Of a DNA stretch of 64,000 nt, positions 20,053 to 29,143 are shown piece after piece. Every line of letters begins with the position of its first letter. The first letter of the stretch is position 1. Made by a program: the position numbers and the translations under genes. Source of the stretch: Paucimonas lemoignei (lineage in GTDB: Bacteria > Pseudomonadota > Gammaproteobacteria > Pseudomonadales > Pseudomonadaceae); contig LS483371.1 of the NCBI GenBank assembly GCA_900475325.1, positions 2,666,001-2,730,000 of the forward strand, given 5' to 3'. A model generated the notes under the pieces. The model was given only the letters and a program-made list of their open reading frames with translations. It had not been told where the DNA came from and did no database searches.

Positions 20053-20638
20053 TTCCTATACGTGCAGGGCAGCGATGGTTCGCCTGCGCCGGGCGTTCTG
20101 TGCGCCCATCAAGTGCAGCCTGGTCGGGGCTGTCGGGTCTACGATGACTCAAGGTTTACGACCCTGTGTCACGTTGAAAAGTTTGCGCGGCGCAAGCCCG
20201 GGGCGACGGCGGGAAGGGTGGGCTCAGCAAATTGCGCGCAACAAGAGGTTGAAGGTAATGGGCTCTGCCGTTGAGGACTATGCGCCAGGCGTGCAATACA
20301 CCCATGAGGCCTGCTCACTAATGCCCAGGCGGGCATAGTATCCGGCGACCCTGGAGCGTGGCGCGGCTGCGGGTTGGATACATTTGGCAAACAAATGAGG
20401 GGGAATATGACGAATGCGATTTGGCAAACCGCAATTTTTTATGTGCGAGCGAGCGAGCTTGCTCGCGAATGCGGCCGTACAGCCAATGCATCTCTGTCGA
20501 ATGGGCCGGCCCATTCGCGAATGAATTCGCTCCCACGGTGGGCCGCGGTATATCAGGCAGATCGTATTTCAGCCACGAGCAATGGTCAGACCCATGCCCG
20601 GATGTGCAAATCGCTCCTTCCTCGTTATGCTGCGCTGC
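20053..20638. other. Intergenic region upstream of paoA with one chimeric REPIN
   Basis: No convincing gene is present in these 586 bases. The only clear structure is the palindromic REP element at 20447-20539, described separately. The promoter of paoABC should lie in 20053-20200 but I cannot fix a -10/-35 pair with confidence. Confidence 0.5.
20447..20539. repeat. REPIN with two unlike arms
   Basis: The left arm reads GCGAGCTTGCTCGCGAA, like the elements at 4.9-5.7 and 42.0 kb, while the right arm reads TTCGCGAATGAATTCGCTCCC, like those at 26.4-27.0, 46.1 and 51.6 kb. About 50 bases lie between. It appears to join halves from two REP families. Confidence 0.75.
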
Positions 20639-21043
20639 ATGAAAACCTCATTGCCGATCCGTCAGCCTTGTCCTCCCGGCGCCTGCAATTGCGAGCGCGA
20701 ACGGGTGCTGGACGGCAATAACGAAGCTGAGCAACGGATTCTGGCGCTGACCCGGCTGGAGGAGAAACGCCTGCTGGAGCGGCTGGAGAATCTCCAGAGC
20801 CTGGCGGATCTGGAGCGGCTGCAGCAGCGGTTGTTCGACCAGTTGGGCATCCGCGTGAGAGTGGCGCCGGGCTTCAACGAAGTGCGCACCATGCGCGGGA
20901 TCGCCATTGATATCGACGAGCAGCCAGGTCTGTGTCGCAAGACCCGGCAGTCGATCCCGGCGGCTATCCGCCGAGGGCTTGAGAAGAAGCCTGAAATCGC
21001 TTTCCGGTTATTGGATGCTCACGATCTATTCCGTGAGTCCTGA
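20639..21043 (+). CDS. Hypothetical protein with N-terminal CPPGACNC motif (134 aa)
   Basis: The start at 20639 (MKTSLPIRQPC) is preferred over an in-frame ATG 57 bases upstream, since the extra residues look non-coding. The N-terminus carries CPPGACNCERE, a tight three-cysteine motif that could bind metal or iron-sulfur. Residues 25-70 are a highly charged, probably coiled-coil helix (ALTRLEEKRLLERLENLQSL). The C-terminal half has VRTMRGIAIDIDEQPGLCRK and QSIPAAIRRGLEKKPEIAF. I recall such proteins only as conserved uncharacterised Pseudomonas proteins. Cytoplasmic, function unknown. Confidence 0.72.
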   Translation: MKTSLPIRQPCPPGACNCERERVLDGNNEAEQRILALTRLEEKRLLERLENLQSLADLERLQQRLFDQLGIRVRVAPGFNEVRTMRGIAIDIDEQPGLCRKTRQSIPAAIRRGLEKKPEIAFRLLDAHDLFRES

Positions 21044-21067
21044 ACCGCGATTCCAGGCTGAGCCCGT

Positions 21068-22672
21068 TCAGCGGGTGATGGAAGAAGGGTTGGATTGCAG
21101 CATGACCTTCTCATGAATCGGCTTGAGCCCTTCTTCAAGGGTCGACACGCCCGTCAATACGCGTGAGTTGCTATCGTCACGCAGCGCTGAATCGATCATT
21201 GCCAACAGATTGCGCGACTGGCTGACCTCTTTGGGGGTGGTGACGGTATCGATCAGTTTGCCCCGCTCGAATGTCTGCACACTGGTCGACTGTCGTGCAG
21301 ACTGCGTCGAACTGGCCTCCACGAGCGCACCTTCGACGTAAGCGATGCGGGTCGTGCTGCTGGCCTCGTCATCAAGCTGGTAGTACTTATAATTCTGCGA
21401 CTCGGGGTCCATGCTCAGCGCCAGCTCGACACCTGGATAAAGGCTCTTGTGGTACGCCGCACTCAGGCTGGTGGTCTGCTTTTGCTCGATCGAGTGGTCT
21501 GCAGCGGTCGTGCCCTTGATCTCTGTGCTTTGCGAGGCCTTGTAGGCGAATCGGTCAGTTTCCAGCGGGCGCATCGGGTTGGGAAAGCGGGTTGTCTTGA
21601 TCAGCGAGGCATTGAAATCTGCAAGCCCGGTCAACAACGCGTGGTCCACCTCTGTCAGCGCGGGTCCGTTTGTGGGGCGAGTGGCTGCACCGGTTGCGCT
21701 TCGGGTGGAGGTCTGAAGTGTTGAGAAGGCATCCTTGAACAGCGTCATCAAGTCTTTGTCGCCTTCGCCGCGGTTTTGCGCCGCGTCAAACTGTTCCAGG
21801 TAGCGTTGCACGGCCTTCGCCTGCTGCTGCGCGTTACCCAGGATGGCGTTGTTGTTCTTGACGCTCAGCTGAAGGTTACCTTGCACGCCCCGCATGTCCA
21901 CGGACTTGGTTTTGTCGTCAGCCTTGTAGCTAAGCGTCTGGTACTGGTCTTCACCCAGTTTCAGGCGCGCGCTGAGGTCAACCGAGGCAAACATCTGCGG
22001 ATCCAGCTGGCTGAGCGCGCTCAGGTTCAGGCGAGGCTTTAGCGCGGTCAGGCCGTCAATGGCCTGTTGAAACCCTTGCGCCAAGGCGCCCAGGGCTTTG
22101 CGCTCACTGTCGGTGAGTGTGCCGCCCGTGACATCGGCCTGTACGGCTACGCCATCCTTTGCACTGGACAGGTTGAGCGTGATGGTCGCGCCATTTTTGG
22201 TTTTCAAGGTCAGGCTGATGGTGTTGTCTGCATCCTCATGCAGATGCGCTTGAGCCAATGCCACCGCAGCGGGGTTTTTAATCTCCTCGGCTGAGGATCG
22301 GAGCACCGACTGGGAAATCCTGCCGGCCCCGCTCTCGGCCAATTGCTGTAGCAAAGCCGCGCCCAAGCCCTGAAATCGCCCGGCCGTTGAGGAGGCGTGG
22401 ATATTCCCCATGACCGCCCGGGTCACTGGGTCGTTCACTTCCTGCTCCCGGGTGTAGACCGGTTGGGTGATAGTCGCTGCACCCAGTGAACGGTAAGTGC
22501 TGGATTCAGGGATCTTTGCATCCTGGCCGAGAACGACAAGGGATGCCGGTGAGGAGGGGGTGGAGGCGACTGGCGCCGATTCAGCGCTCAGTTTGGCGCT
22601 CGGTGGAACCGCCGTGTTGACAGGACCTGCAATGATTGAGGTGTTCGCGGTGATTAACGAAATTGAGTTCAT
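21068..22672 (-). CDS. Large Ser/Thr/Ala-rich protein of unknown function (534 aa)
   Basis: The product has no cysteine-rich or membrane segments and no classical signal peptide. Its first ~75 residues are low-complexity (Ser, Ala, Thr, Pro), like the disordered starts of type III-secreted or other leaderless exported proteins. The body mixes helical and beta stretches, for example ISLTLKTKNGATITLNLSSAKDG (residues about 150-172, quoted in part) and a Gln-rich NAQQQAKAVQRYLEQF. The region resembles no enzyme I can name. GGAGCGCAG precedes the ATG as ribosome site. The gene is monocistronic. Confidence 0.7.
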   Translation of the reverse strand: MNSISLITANTSIIAGPVNTAVPPSAKLSAESAPVASTPSSPASLVVLGQDAKIPESSTYRSLGAATITQPVYTREQEVNDPVTRAVMGNIHASSTAGRFQGLGAALLQQLAESGAGRISQSVLRSSAEEIKNPAAVALAQAHLHEDADNTISLTLKTKNGATITLNLSSAKDGVAVQADVTGGTLTDSERKALGALAQGFQQAIDGLTALKPRLNLSALSQLDPQMFASVDLSARLKLGEDQYQTLSYKADDKTKSVDMRGVQGNLQLSVKNNNAILGNAQQQAKAVQRYLEQFDAAQNRGEGDKDLMTLFKDAFSTLQTSTRSATGAATRPTNGPALTEVDHALLTGLADFNASLIKTTRFPNPMRPLETDRFAYKASQSTEIKGTTAADHSIEQKQTTSLSAAYHKSLYPGVELALSMDPESQNYKYYQLDDEASSTTRIAYVEGALVEASSTQSARQSTSVQTFERGKLIDTVTTPKEVSQSRNLLAMIDSALRDDSNSRVLTGVSTLEEGLKPIHEKVMLQSNPSSITR

Positions 22673-22788
22673 GCGCTGCGCTCCCTGCTCGCTTGCTGAC
22701 TTCGTGTCTAGTTTTTAGCGGCCAACGCGCCAGAAACTTTACACTCGGTCAAGCGCAATACAGGTGACAAAATGATTCGAAAAGCGCA

Positions 22789-22859
22789 GGGGACAGTCAG
22801 CATTGCGGGTGAGGCGACTGGGCGCGCTGACTGCCCCATTGGCAGGCCCAGCGCCTCAC
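22789..22859. other. Two interleaved inverted repeats (pseudoknot-like element)
   Basis: Arm A (22789-22801, GGGGACAGTCAGC) pairs with A' (22826-22837, GCTGACTGCCCC); arm B (22809-22823, GTGAGGCGACTGGGC) pairs with B' (22846-22859, GCCCAGCGCCTCAC). Each pairing is perfect save one bulged A. The order A-B-A'-B' means both cannot form as simple hairpins. It lies 27 bases past the stop of the Gfo/Idh gene, on which strand it may act as terminator, followed there by CTTTTCG. Confidence 0.7.
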
Positions 22860-22886
22860 TAATACCTGAGCGCCTGGTTGAAAGGC

Positions 22887-23993
22887 TTACTCATTCGGCT
22901 CATCGGTGTTGATGTAGGTCGGTACTTTCGCCAAGGGGAGGCGGCGGGCCTGCTCAACGCTGATGCCGGGCCGCGTTGGCAGCGGATCCAGCTTTTGCAT
23001 CTGGCCGGTCTCTAGGCAGCGCTCGATGGCGGCCAGCACCCGAACGTCGCGCCAGCCTTCGTCACCATCGGGCTCAGGCTCGCGGTCTTGCAGGATGCAG
23101 TCGGAGAAATACTGGGTTTCCCCGCCGAACTGATCCACCACCGGGTGGGTATGCTCGTTGGTCTTGCCGCCGATGATCGCCCGGTAGCTGATGGCGACGC
23201 CTTCGCCGAAGCCGAACGCTGGCGAGGCTTCGAATTCGCCCTTGGTGCCGATCACTTGATAGCGCTGGGTGCCCGGCAGGCTGTAGCTGACGGTGAACTG
23301 CGCCAGGCGCTCTTCGGAGAAACGCAAAGTGACGGCAACGGTATCCGGCGTGTTGATTTCCCGGCCCGGGGTATGGATAGCCACCGCATGGACTTCCAGC
23401 GGCTCGGCGTCGAACAGGTTACGTACCGCGTTGATCGGGTAAGGACCCATATCCGCCGCAGGTCCGGCCCAGTAACCGCTCTGCATCCGATGGTTCTTGG
23501 GATCGGTGGTTTGCGCGAAGGTCGCGGTGAACAGACGTGGTTCGCCGATATCACCCGCGCGGATTCGGCTGATCATTTCCACGGTTCCCGGCTCGAAGTG
23601 CAGGCGGTAAGCAATCATCAGCTTGGCACCGGAGCGCTGGGCGGCTTCGGTGATGGCCAGGCAGTCTTCTTCGCTGGTGGCCATCGGTTTTTCGAGCAAC
23701 ACGTGGATACCGGCCTCAAGGGCCGGGACGGCGAATTCACGATGGCGGAAGTTAGGCGTGGCCAGGTAAATCGCGTCGATTTCGCCGGACTTGAGCAGGG
23801 TGTCGAATTCGTCGTAGTGGTAGCTCTTCAAGTCGTAGAGCTCGGCCAGCTTGTCGGCCTTGATCGGGTCGCCAGTGACCAGCGCGGTCATGACCGAGTT
23901 ATCAGTCTGATCGACACCCGGCATGAACGCCCCTTGGGAAATCCAGCCTCCGGCGACGACTGCGTAACGAATTTTGCCCTGTGCATCTGGCAT
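22887..23993 (-). CDS. Gfo/Idh/MocA family oxidoreductase
   Basis: A 368-residue protein with an N-terminal Rossmann domain. The nucleotide loop reads VVAGGWISQGAFMPG near residue 12-26 and the family EKP motif appears as VLLEKPMATSEEDCLAI (about 100). The C-terminal alpha/beta domain carries AGPAADMGPYPINAVRNLFDAEP, where GPYPINAVR fits the substrate-site block. Such enzymes oxidise or reduce sugars or related polyols with NAD(P). The substrate is unknown. The gene stands alone, and the 431-bp gap upstream holds its promoter. Confidence 0.9.
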   Translation of the reverse strand: MPDAQGKIRYAVVAGGWISQGAFMPGVDQTDNSVMTALVTGDPIKADKLAELYDLKSYHYDEFDTLLKSGEIDAIYLATPNFRHREFAVPALEAGIHVLLEKPMATSEEDCLAITEAAQRSGAKLMIAYRLHFEPGTVEMISRIRAGDIGEPRLFTATFAQTTDPKNHRMQSGYWAGPAADMGPYPINAVRNLFDAEPLEVHAVAIHTPGREINTPDTVAVTLRFSEERLAQFTVSYSLPGTQRYQVIGTKGEFEASPAFGFGEGVAISYRAIIGGKTNEHTHPVVDQFGGETQYFSDCILQDREPEPDGDEGWRDVRVLAAIERCLETGQMQKLDPLPTRPGISVEQARRLPLAKVPTYINTDEPNE

Positions 23994-24424
23994 GAGATAA
24001 GCCTCCAGAATCGCCCGGCGGTGTGCCCGGCACGTATAGAAGGGGCACGAATCAGGCCGGGAAGTTCAAACGATTCAGCTCGCTGGTCATCTCCAGGCGT
24101 GGAGCGCCAGCGGGATTAAGGCAAATTGACGTTATTCTTTGTAATACTTTTAATGCGTAGGAAAGTGACTTCTCCGTTGTAGGATCATCGTCCGTTATTA
24201 CTGTCAGGATTATATGAATACCGTTCAGGAGCCTCCCAGTCGCTCTGGTCATCCCTGTGTTGTATCCCGCGTTGAATTGAGCTCCGATCCCGTCGCCTTC
24301 ATAGCAGCAAGCGGATCATCGCCTCTGATTATCCCGTTCCGTCATTCGCCTCGTGCGCCTTATCTGGTCGCGCGTCCTTCCGCTGCGCCCGCCAAAACCT
24401 GTCTTCGAGAGACTCAATAACTGT
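23994..24424. other. Divergent intergenic region with a possible leader ORF
   Basis: This gap separates the leftward Gfo/Idh gene from the rightward TerC-like gene. A stretch at about 24120-24215 is AT-richer and likely holds promoters in both directions. It also contains the short ORF at 24214-24420, listed separately. No known manganese riboswitch pattern could be identified. Confidence 0.4.
24214..24420 (+). CDS. Possible coupled leader ORF before the TerC-like gene (68 aa)
   Basis: The ORF starts at an ATG with CAGGA five bases before it and stops with TAA only four bases before the ATG of the TerC-like gene, which itself has no good ribosome site. That layout would couple translation. 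The product is Pro/Ser/Arg-rich with no recognisable fold and may not be a functional protein. Low confidence. Confidence 0.3.
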   Translation: MNTVQEPPSRSGHPCVVSRVELSSDPVAFIAASGSSPLIIPFRHSPRAPYLVARPSAAPAKTCLRETQ

Positions 24425-25975
24425 ATGGAATGGATTGCTGATTCTACGGCATGGCTTGGCCTGCTCACCCTGATTGTCCTGGAGCTGGTTCTGGGTATCG
24501 ACAACCTGGTGTTTATCGCGATTCTGGCGGACAAGCTGCCGCCCGAGCAGCGCGACAAGGCGCGGGTCATCGGCCTGTCCCTGGCGCTGATCATGCGTCT
24601 GGGCTTGCTGGCCAGTATTTCCTGGATGGTCACGCTCACCCAGCCGCTGTTCGAGGTGTTCGATCACAGCTTCTCCGGGCGCGACCTGATCATGCTGTTT
24701 GGTGGTGTGTTCCTGTTGTTCAAGGCCACCATGGAATTGCATGAGCGTCTTGAAGGGCATGTCAGCGAGCGCACCAGCAACTCGACATACGCTAAGTTCT
24801 GGCCAATCGTGGCGCAAATCGTCGTGCTCGACGCGGTGTTCTCGCTGGACGCGGTGATTACCGCCGTGGGCATGGTCGAGCACTTGGCCGTGATGATGAT
24901 CGCCGTGATGATCTCCATCGGTTTGATGATCGTCGCCAGCAAGCCGCTGACGCGCTTCGTCAATGCTCACCCCACCGTGATCATGCTGTGCCTGGGCTTC
25001 CTGATGATGATCGGCTTCAGCCTGACCGCTGAAGGCTTGGGCTTCCATATTCCCAAGGGCTATCTGTACGCGGCGATTGGTTTCTCGATCCTCATCGAGC
25101 TGTTCAACCAGATCGCTCGCAAGAGTCGCAAGAAGTCGCTGCACGGCATGAAGCCGATGCGTGAACGCACAGCCCATGCGGTGTTGCGTCTGTTGGGTGG
25201 TCGCAAGCTGGGTGCGGACGAAGTGGGCGAAGAAATTGCCGACATGCTCGAGGGCGAGCAGACCGCAGCGGTGTTTGATCGCCGCGAGCGGGTGATGATC
25301 AGTGGCGTGCTGCAACTGGCCGAGCGACCGATCCGCTCAGCCATGACGCCGCGTGCCGAAGTCGATCACATCGATCTGGCGGACGACCCGGAAACTGTGC
25401 GCATCAAACTGATGCATTCGTCTTATTCGCGCCTGCCGCTGATTCGTGAAGGTCGCATCGATGAACCCTTGGGCTTCGTGCACAAGAAAGAGTTGCTCAA
25501 GGAATTGCTGGCCGGTAATGAGCCTAACCTTGAGCTGATTGCGCGCAAGGCGATCAACCTGCTGGAAAGCTTCACGATCCTTAACGCACTGGAGCAGATG
25601 CGCAAGGAGTCGACCCACATTGCGTTCGTGATCAACGAATTTGGTGACTTCATCGGTTTGCTGACCATGACCGACATCCTTGAGTCGATTGCCGGTGAGC
25701 TACCCGACGCCAGCGAAATCGAGGGTCCGGACATCATGGCCGAGGAGGGCGGCTTCCTGGTTTCCGGTGCCTTGAACCTGAGCCAGGTGCGTGAGCGTGT
25801 CGGCTTTCAGGCTCAGGCCACCGACGACTATCAAACCCTGGCGGGGCTGGTGATGAGCCTGCTGGATCGTCTGCCGAGAAAGGGCGACACCTTGCAATGG
25901 GATGGCTGGGACATGACCGTGACCGATGTCGAAGAGCGTCGTGTGACCCGGGTTTTGTTGCGCAAGCCTGAGTGA
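24425..25975 (+). CDS. TerC family membrane protein fused to CBS pair and CorC/HlyC domain
   Basis: Start at 24425 gives [20 protein letters not shown], the usual beginning of the family, and 516 residues. Residues 1-230 are a TerC-like membrane domain with acidic residues inside helices ([14 protein letters not shown] and [18 protein letters not shown]), which probably bind metal. Residues about 300-420 form a CBS pair ([29 protein letters not shown]), and the end is a CorC/HlyC transporter-associated domain. E. coli YoaE and YegH share this layout. A role in metal ion handling, perhaps manganese export as for other TerC proteins, is inference. Confidence 0.9.
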   Translation: MEWIADSTAWLGLLTLIVLELVLGIDNLVFIAILADKLPPEQRDKARVIGLSLALIMRLGLLASISWMVTLTQPLFEVFDHSFSGRDLIMLFGGVFLLFKATMELHERLEGHVSERTSNSTYAKFWPIVAQIVVLDAVFSLDAVITAVGMVEHLAVMMIAVMISIGLMIVASKPLTRFVNAHPTVIMLCLGFLMMIGFSLTAEGLGFHIPKGYLYAAIGFSILIELFNQIARKSRKKSLHGMKPMRERTAHAVLRLLGGRKLGADEVGEEIADMLEGEQTAAVFDRRERVMISGVLQLAERPIRSAMTPRAEVDHIDLADDPETVRIKLMHSSYSRLPLIREGRIDEPLGFVHKKELLKELLAGNEPNLELIARKAINLLESFTILNALEQMRKESTHIAFVINEFGDFIGLLTMTDILESIAGELPDASEIEGPDIMAEEGGFLVSGALNLSQVRERVGFQAQATDDYQTLAGLVMSLLDRLPRKGDTLQWDGWDMTVTDVEERRVTRVLLRKPE

Positions 25976-26132
25976 TCAATAGCCCGCGTTTGCTGGACAG
26001 GCGCGGGCTAGACGCTCCGCGCTCCAGCATCAGCGGCACTGATAATCAGTATCTGCAAGGGTGGTTTTTCTTGAGGCGCTGGTGACTCTAGATTTGGCTC
26101 CATCACTTCGAAACAACTTTTGGAGCCACATC

Positions 26133-26372
26133 ATGAAACGCACAATCGCTTTGAGCTTCGCCCTTTCAGTACTGACCGCTACCAGCGCATTCGCCAGCAC
26201 GTCGCCTACCCAGGTCGCTGCGGCTACGACCTCCACGTCCATTAAACCTGTTCAGGTACAGGCCACTGGTCCTGGCAACAAAACCTTTGATCGCGCTCAG
26301 ATTCAATCGACCAAAACCGTGGTCGTTGCGGAAAATCGCAAAGAGTTCGGTTCGCAGTATCAGCGTTATTGA
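26133..26372 (+). CDS. Small secreted protein with signal peptide (79 aa)
   Basis: MKRTIALSFALSVLTATSAF-AS is a clean Sec signal with cleavage after SAFA near residue 21. The mature 58 residues are Thr/Ser/Val-rich, lack cysteine, and end in ENRKEFGSQYQRY. A ribosome site TGGAG precedes the ATG by about 9 bases. It is probably periplasmic; function unknown. An intrinsic terminator follows directly. Confidence 0.72.
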   Translation: MKRTIALSFALSVLTATSAFASTSPTQVAAATTSTSIKPVQVQATGPGNKTFDRAQIQSTKTVVVAENRKEFGSQYQRY

Positions 26373-26396
26373 TTGCAGGTTTTTGTAGAGCAACCC

Positions 26397-26416
26397 AAGC
26401 CCGGTCCGCCGGGCTT
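26397..26416 (+). terminator. Intrinsic terminator of the small secreted protein gene
   Basis: AAGCCCGG-TCCG-CCGGGCTT is an 8-bp stem with a 4-base loop, followed by TTTTG. It lies 25 bases after the stop codon. Confidence 0.85.
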
Positions 26417-26440
26417 TTTTGTGCTCGCTGATAGGCCCCT

Positions 26441-27020
26441 GTGGGAGCGAATTCATTCGCGAAGGGGCCGGTACATTCAGCCAATATGCACCGCCTGTAC
26501 GTCCGTCTTCGCGAATGAATTCGCTCCCACAGGGTTATTCGCCGCCTTCGGATTCCTGCCCCGAACCGGAAGCGACTTTAGCAGCCAAGATCGATGGCCT
26601 GACACGACGCAGCCCCACAGTGGGAGCGAATTCATTCGCGAAGGGGCCAGTACATTCAGCCGATATGCACCGCCTGTACGTCCGTCTTCGCGAATGAATT
26701 CGCTCCCACAGGTTATTCGTCGTCTTCGGACTCCTGCTCCCGAACTGTAAGCGACTTTAACGGCCAAGATCGGCGAAATACGATCCGCCTGACACGACGC
26801 AGCCCAACAGTGGGAGCGAATTCATTCGCGAAGGGGCCGGTACTTTCAGCCGATATGCGTCGCCTGTACGTCCGTCTTCGCGAATGAATTCGCTCACAGG
26901 TTATTCGCCGTCATCGGATTCCTGCCCCGAACCTTAAGCGACTTTAGCGGCTAAGATCGGCGAAATACGATCTGCCTGACACGACGCAGCCCAACAGTGG
27001 GAGCGAATTCATTCGCGAAG
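26441..27020. repeat. Second composite REPIN array, three and a half tandem units of 179-190 bp
   Basis: The left arm GGGAGCGAATTCATTCGCG starts units at about 26441, 26620, 26810 and 26997 (steps of 179, 190 and 187). Right arms CGCGAATGAATTCGCTCCC close the first two units; the third right arm has lost two bases (GCTCACAGG). The fourth unit has only its left arm. Between REPINs lies a conserved spacer with GCGACTTTA and CGGCGAAATACGATC; the first unit lacks about 11 bases of it. The rest of this 700-bp gap has no gene. Confidence 0.9.
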
Positions 27021-27072
27021 GCGATGTATCAGGCAACGTACCTGTCAGTCGACCCGGATCCGTTTCTCTATT

Positions 27073-28221
27073 TCACCGAGCCTTCAAACTCCGCTCCATC
27101 CGCGCGATACCTTCCTCCAGCAACGAACGTGGGCAGCCGAAGTTCAGGCGCACGAACTGCTGGCAGTCCGGGCCGAATTCGGGGCCGGCGCTGAGGCCGA
27201 CTTTGGCATTCTCCAGAAAGAACTTATGCGGGTTTTCCAGCCCAAGCGCCGAGCAATCCAGCCACGCCAGGTAAGTGCTTTGCGGCAGATGCATAACCAC
27301 GCCAGGCAAACGCGTGCGAAGGGCTTCGGCCAGGTAGTCGCGGTTGGCCTGCAGGTAGGCGTTCACGTGGCTCAGCCACTGGCCGCAGTCGCTGTAAGCG
27401 GCACGTGTGGCTTCCAGCCCCAGCACGTTGACGCTGTCCACCAGCCCCAGACGCCCTGCGTTGAAACGCTTGCGCAACTGCGGGTCCTGGATCACCGCGA
27501 AGGCCGTCTTGAGCCCGGCGATGTTGTAAGCCTTGCTGGCCGACATCAACGTGACGGTGCGGCTGGCGATCTGCGGGCTGAGCGAGGCGATGGGCACATG
27601 GCGACGGCCGTCGAACAGAATATCGGCGTGGATTTCGTCCGAGATGATGAGCACGTCGTGGTCCACACAGGCCTGACCGATCAGGTGCAGCTCTTCACCG
27701 CTGAACACCTTGCCCAACGGGTTATGCGGGTTGCTCAGCAGAAAAGCCCCGGCGCGGGGAAGTTGACTGGAGAGCTCGGCCAGGTCCGTGTGGTACTCGC
27801 CTTGGGCGTCAGCCTTGAACGTTAACTCGATACTCGGCTGATGCCGATGGGTGGGCGCCTGGGCCAGCGGGCCGTAGTTGGGCATCTGCAGGATCACCGG
27901 CGCGTCATCGGCCACCAGGGCATTGAGCGCCATGTTGAAGCCTGGCTCGACGCCGGGCAGGAACACCAGTTCTTCGGGCTGGACGCGCCAGGCGTAGCGC
28001 TGCCAGAGATAGTCGACCACCGTCTGGCGCAGGTTGTCCTGAGCGACTCCATAGCCAAGCAGTGGATGCTCTAGGCGTTTATGCAGGGCCTGTATGACCG
28101 GCTCGGCCACGGGGAAATCCATGTCCGCCACCCACATGGGCAGTACGTCGGCGGGGTACAGGCTCCACTTCTTGCTGTCGGTGCCGTGGCGGTCGAATAC
28201 GGTGTCCAGGTGGGTCATCAT
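27073..28221 (-). CDS. MalY/PatB family PLP-dependent C-S lyase
   Basis: Start at MMTHLDTVFDRH gives 382 residues; an in-frame ATG at 28269 adds non-conserved residues. The protein is a fold-type I PLP enzyme: RHGTDSKKWSLYP and PMWVADMDFPVAEPV are the MalY/PatB N-terminal block, SNPHNPLGKVFS holds the conserved Asn, SDEIHADILFDGRRHVP the PLP-contacting Asp, and SASKAYNIAGLKTA the Schiff-base Lys. Members cleave the C-S bond of cystathionine or cysteine conjugates, giving pyruvate, ammonia and a thiol. Downstream of an ABC permease and binding protein on the same strand and near mmuM, it fits use of imported sulfur amino acids. Confidence 0.92.
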   Translation of the reverse strand: MMTHLDTVFDRHGTDSKKWSLYPADVLPMWVADMDFPVAEPVIQALHKRLEHPLLGYGVAQDNLRQTVVDYLWQRYAWRVQPEELVFLPGVEPGFNMALNALVADDAPVILQMPNYGPLAQAPTHRHQPSIELTFKADAQGEYHTDLAELSSQLPRAGAFLLSNPHNPLGKVFSGEELHLIGQACVDHDVLIISDEIHADILFDGRRHVPIASLSPQIASRTVTLMSASKAYNIAGLKTAFAVIQDPQLRKRFNAGRLGLVDSVNVLGLEATRAAYSDCGQWLSHVNAYLQANRDYLAEALRTRLPGVVMHLPQSTYLAWLDCSALGLENPHKFFLENAKVGLSAGPEFGPDCQQFVRLNFGCPRSLLEEGIARMERSLKAR

Positions 28222-28309
28222 GTGCGTCTCTTGAACCAAGTGCGAGGGCGACAGGTTAGCTGCGCCCACTGCATCGGTCCACTCACACGGCGACTGTGCC
28301 CCGCAGCGC

Positions 28310-29143
28310 TTAGCGCTGGTTTTTGTAAGCCTTGCCGTAATGGCGTTCCAGTCGCGCCTGAATCAGCTCAAGCCCAATGGACAGCAGCCAGTAGATCAGC
28401 GCCGCAGTGGTCAGCATCTCGATGTAACGGTACGACGAGCGACCGTACGACTGGGCGAGGAACATCACTTCCCAGACGCCCATGACCGAAATCAGCGAGG
28501 AATCCTTGAGCATGGAAATGAACTGGCTGGTGGTCGGCGGAATGATGGTGCGCATGGCCTGCGGCAAGGTGATTTGCCAGAACACCACCGTTGGGCGCAT
28601 GCCCAATGCCGCCGCCGCTTCACGCTGACCAGGGGGAACGCCGATGATCCCGGCACGGAAGATCTCGCTCAGGTACGCGCCGTAGTTGAGCGACAGGGCA
28701 ATGATCCCGGCGCTGATTGCACCCGGCACAACCCCAAGCTGAGGCAAACCGAGATAGATCAGCAGGATCTGAATCAGCAGCGGCGTGCCACGAAAGAACG
28801 ACGCGTAGAAACTGGCAATGCCAAACGCCACCGCACTCTTGGACAAGCGCGCCAGGGCCGTGGCAAAGCCGAGAATCAACGACAGCCAGATCGAGCAGAA
28901 ACACAGAAACAACGTCAGTGCAGCGCCCTGCAGGAAGCCGTTGGGCGCCAGGTGCAGGCCGACCAGATACTGCCATTTCGCCGCGATGATGGAGAATTTC
29001 AGATCGAAACTCATGAAAAACGCGATGCACAGACCCAGCATCACCATCCAGGTCAGGTACAGGCGTGTTTTGAATCCGAAGACGCGCAGCAGCCGCGAGC
29101 CGTTGGCGTTCAGTTCAGGCGGGGCGGGCTGATGCTGGCTCAT
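28310..29143 (-). CDS. Amino acid ABC transporter permease (HAAT type)
   Basis: This 277-residue inner-membrane protein has an N-terminal extension of about 60 residues with one membrane helix, then the His/Glu/Arg permease domain: FLCFCSIWLSLILGFATALARLS, YASFFRGTPLLIQILLIYLG (quoted to 20), and the EAA loop EIFRAGIIGVPPGQREAAAALGM. FFRGTPLL is diagnostic of polar amino acid permeases. It overlaps the binding-protein gene by four bases. No ATP-binding subunit gene is nearby, so an ATPase from elsewhere must serve it. Confidence 0.92.
   Translation of the reverse strand: MSQHQPAPPELNANGSRLLRVFGFKTRLYLTWMVMLGLCIAFFMSFDLKFSIIAAKWQYLVGLHLAPNGFLQGAALTLFLCFCSIWLSLILGFATALARLSKSAVAFGIASFYASFFRGTPLLIQILLIYLGLPQLGVVPGAISAGIIALSLNYGAYLSEIFRAGIIGVPPGQREAAAALGMRPTVVFWQITLPQAMRTIIPPTTSQFISMLKDSSLISVMGVWEVMFLAQSYGRSSYRYIEMLTTAALIYWLLSIGLELIQARLERHYGKAYKNQR

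Noticed and set aside
24300..24424. Manganese (yybP-ykoY) riboswitch before the TerC-like gene
   Set aside because: The conserved loops and stems of that riboswitch could not be found.
26419..26767. ORFs across the second REPIN array
   Set aside because: Same reason: repeated peptide strings from REP arms, no start signals.
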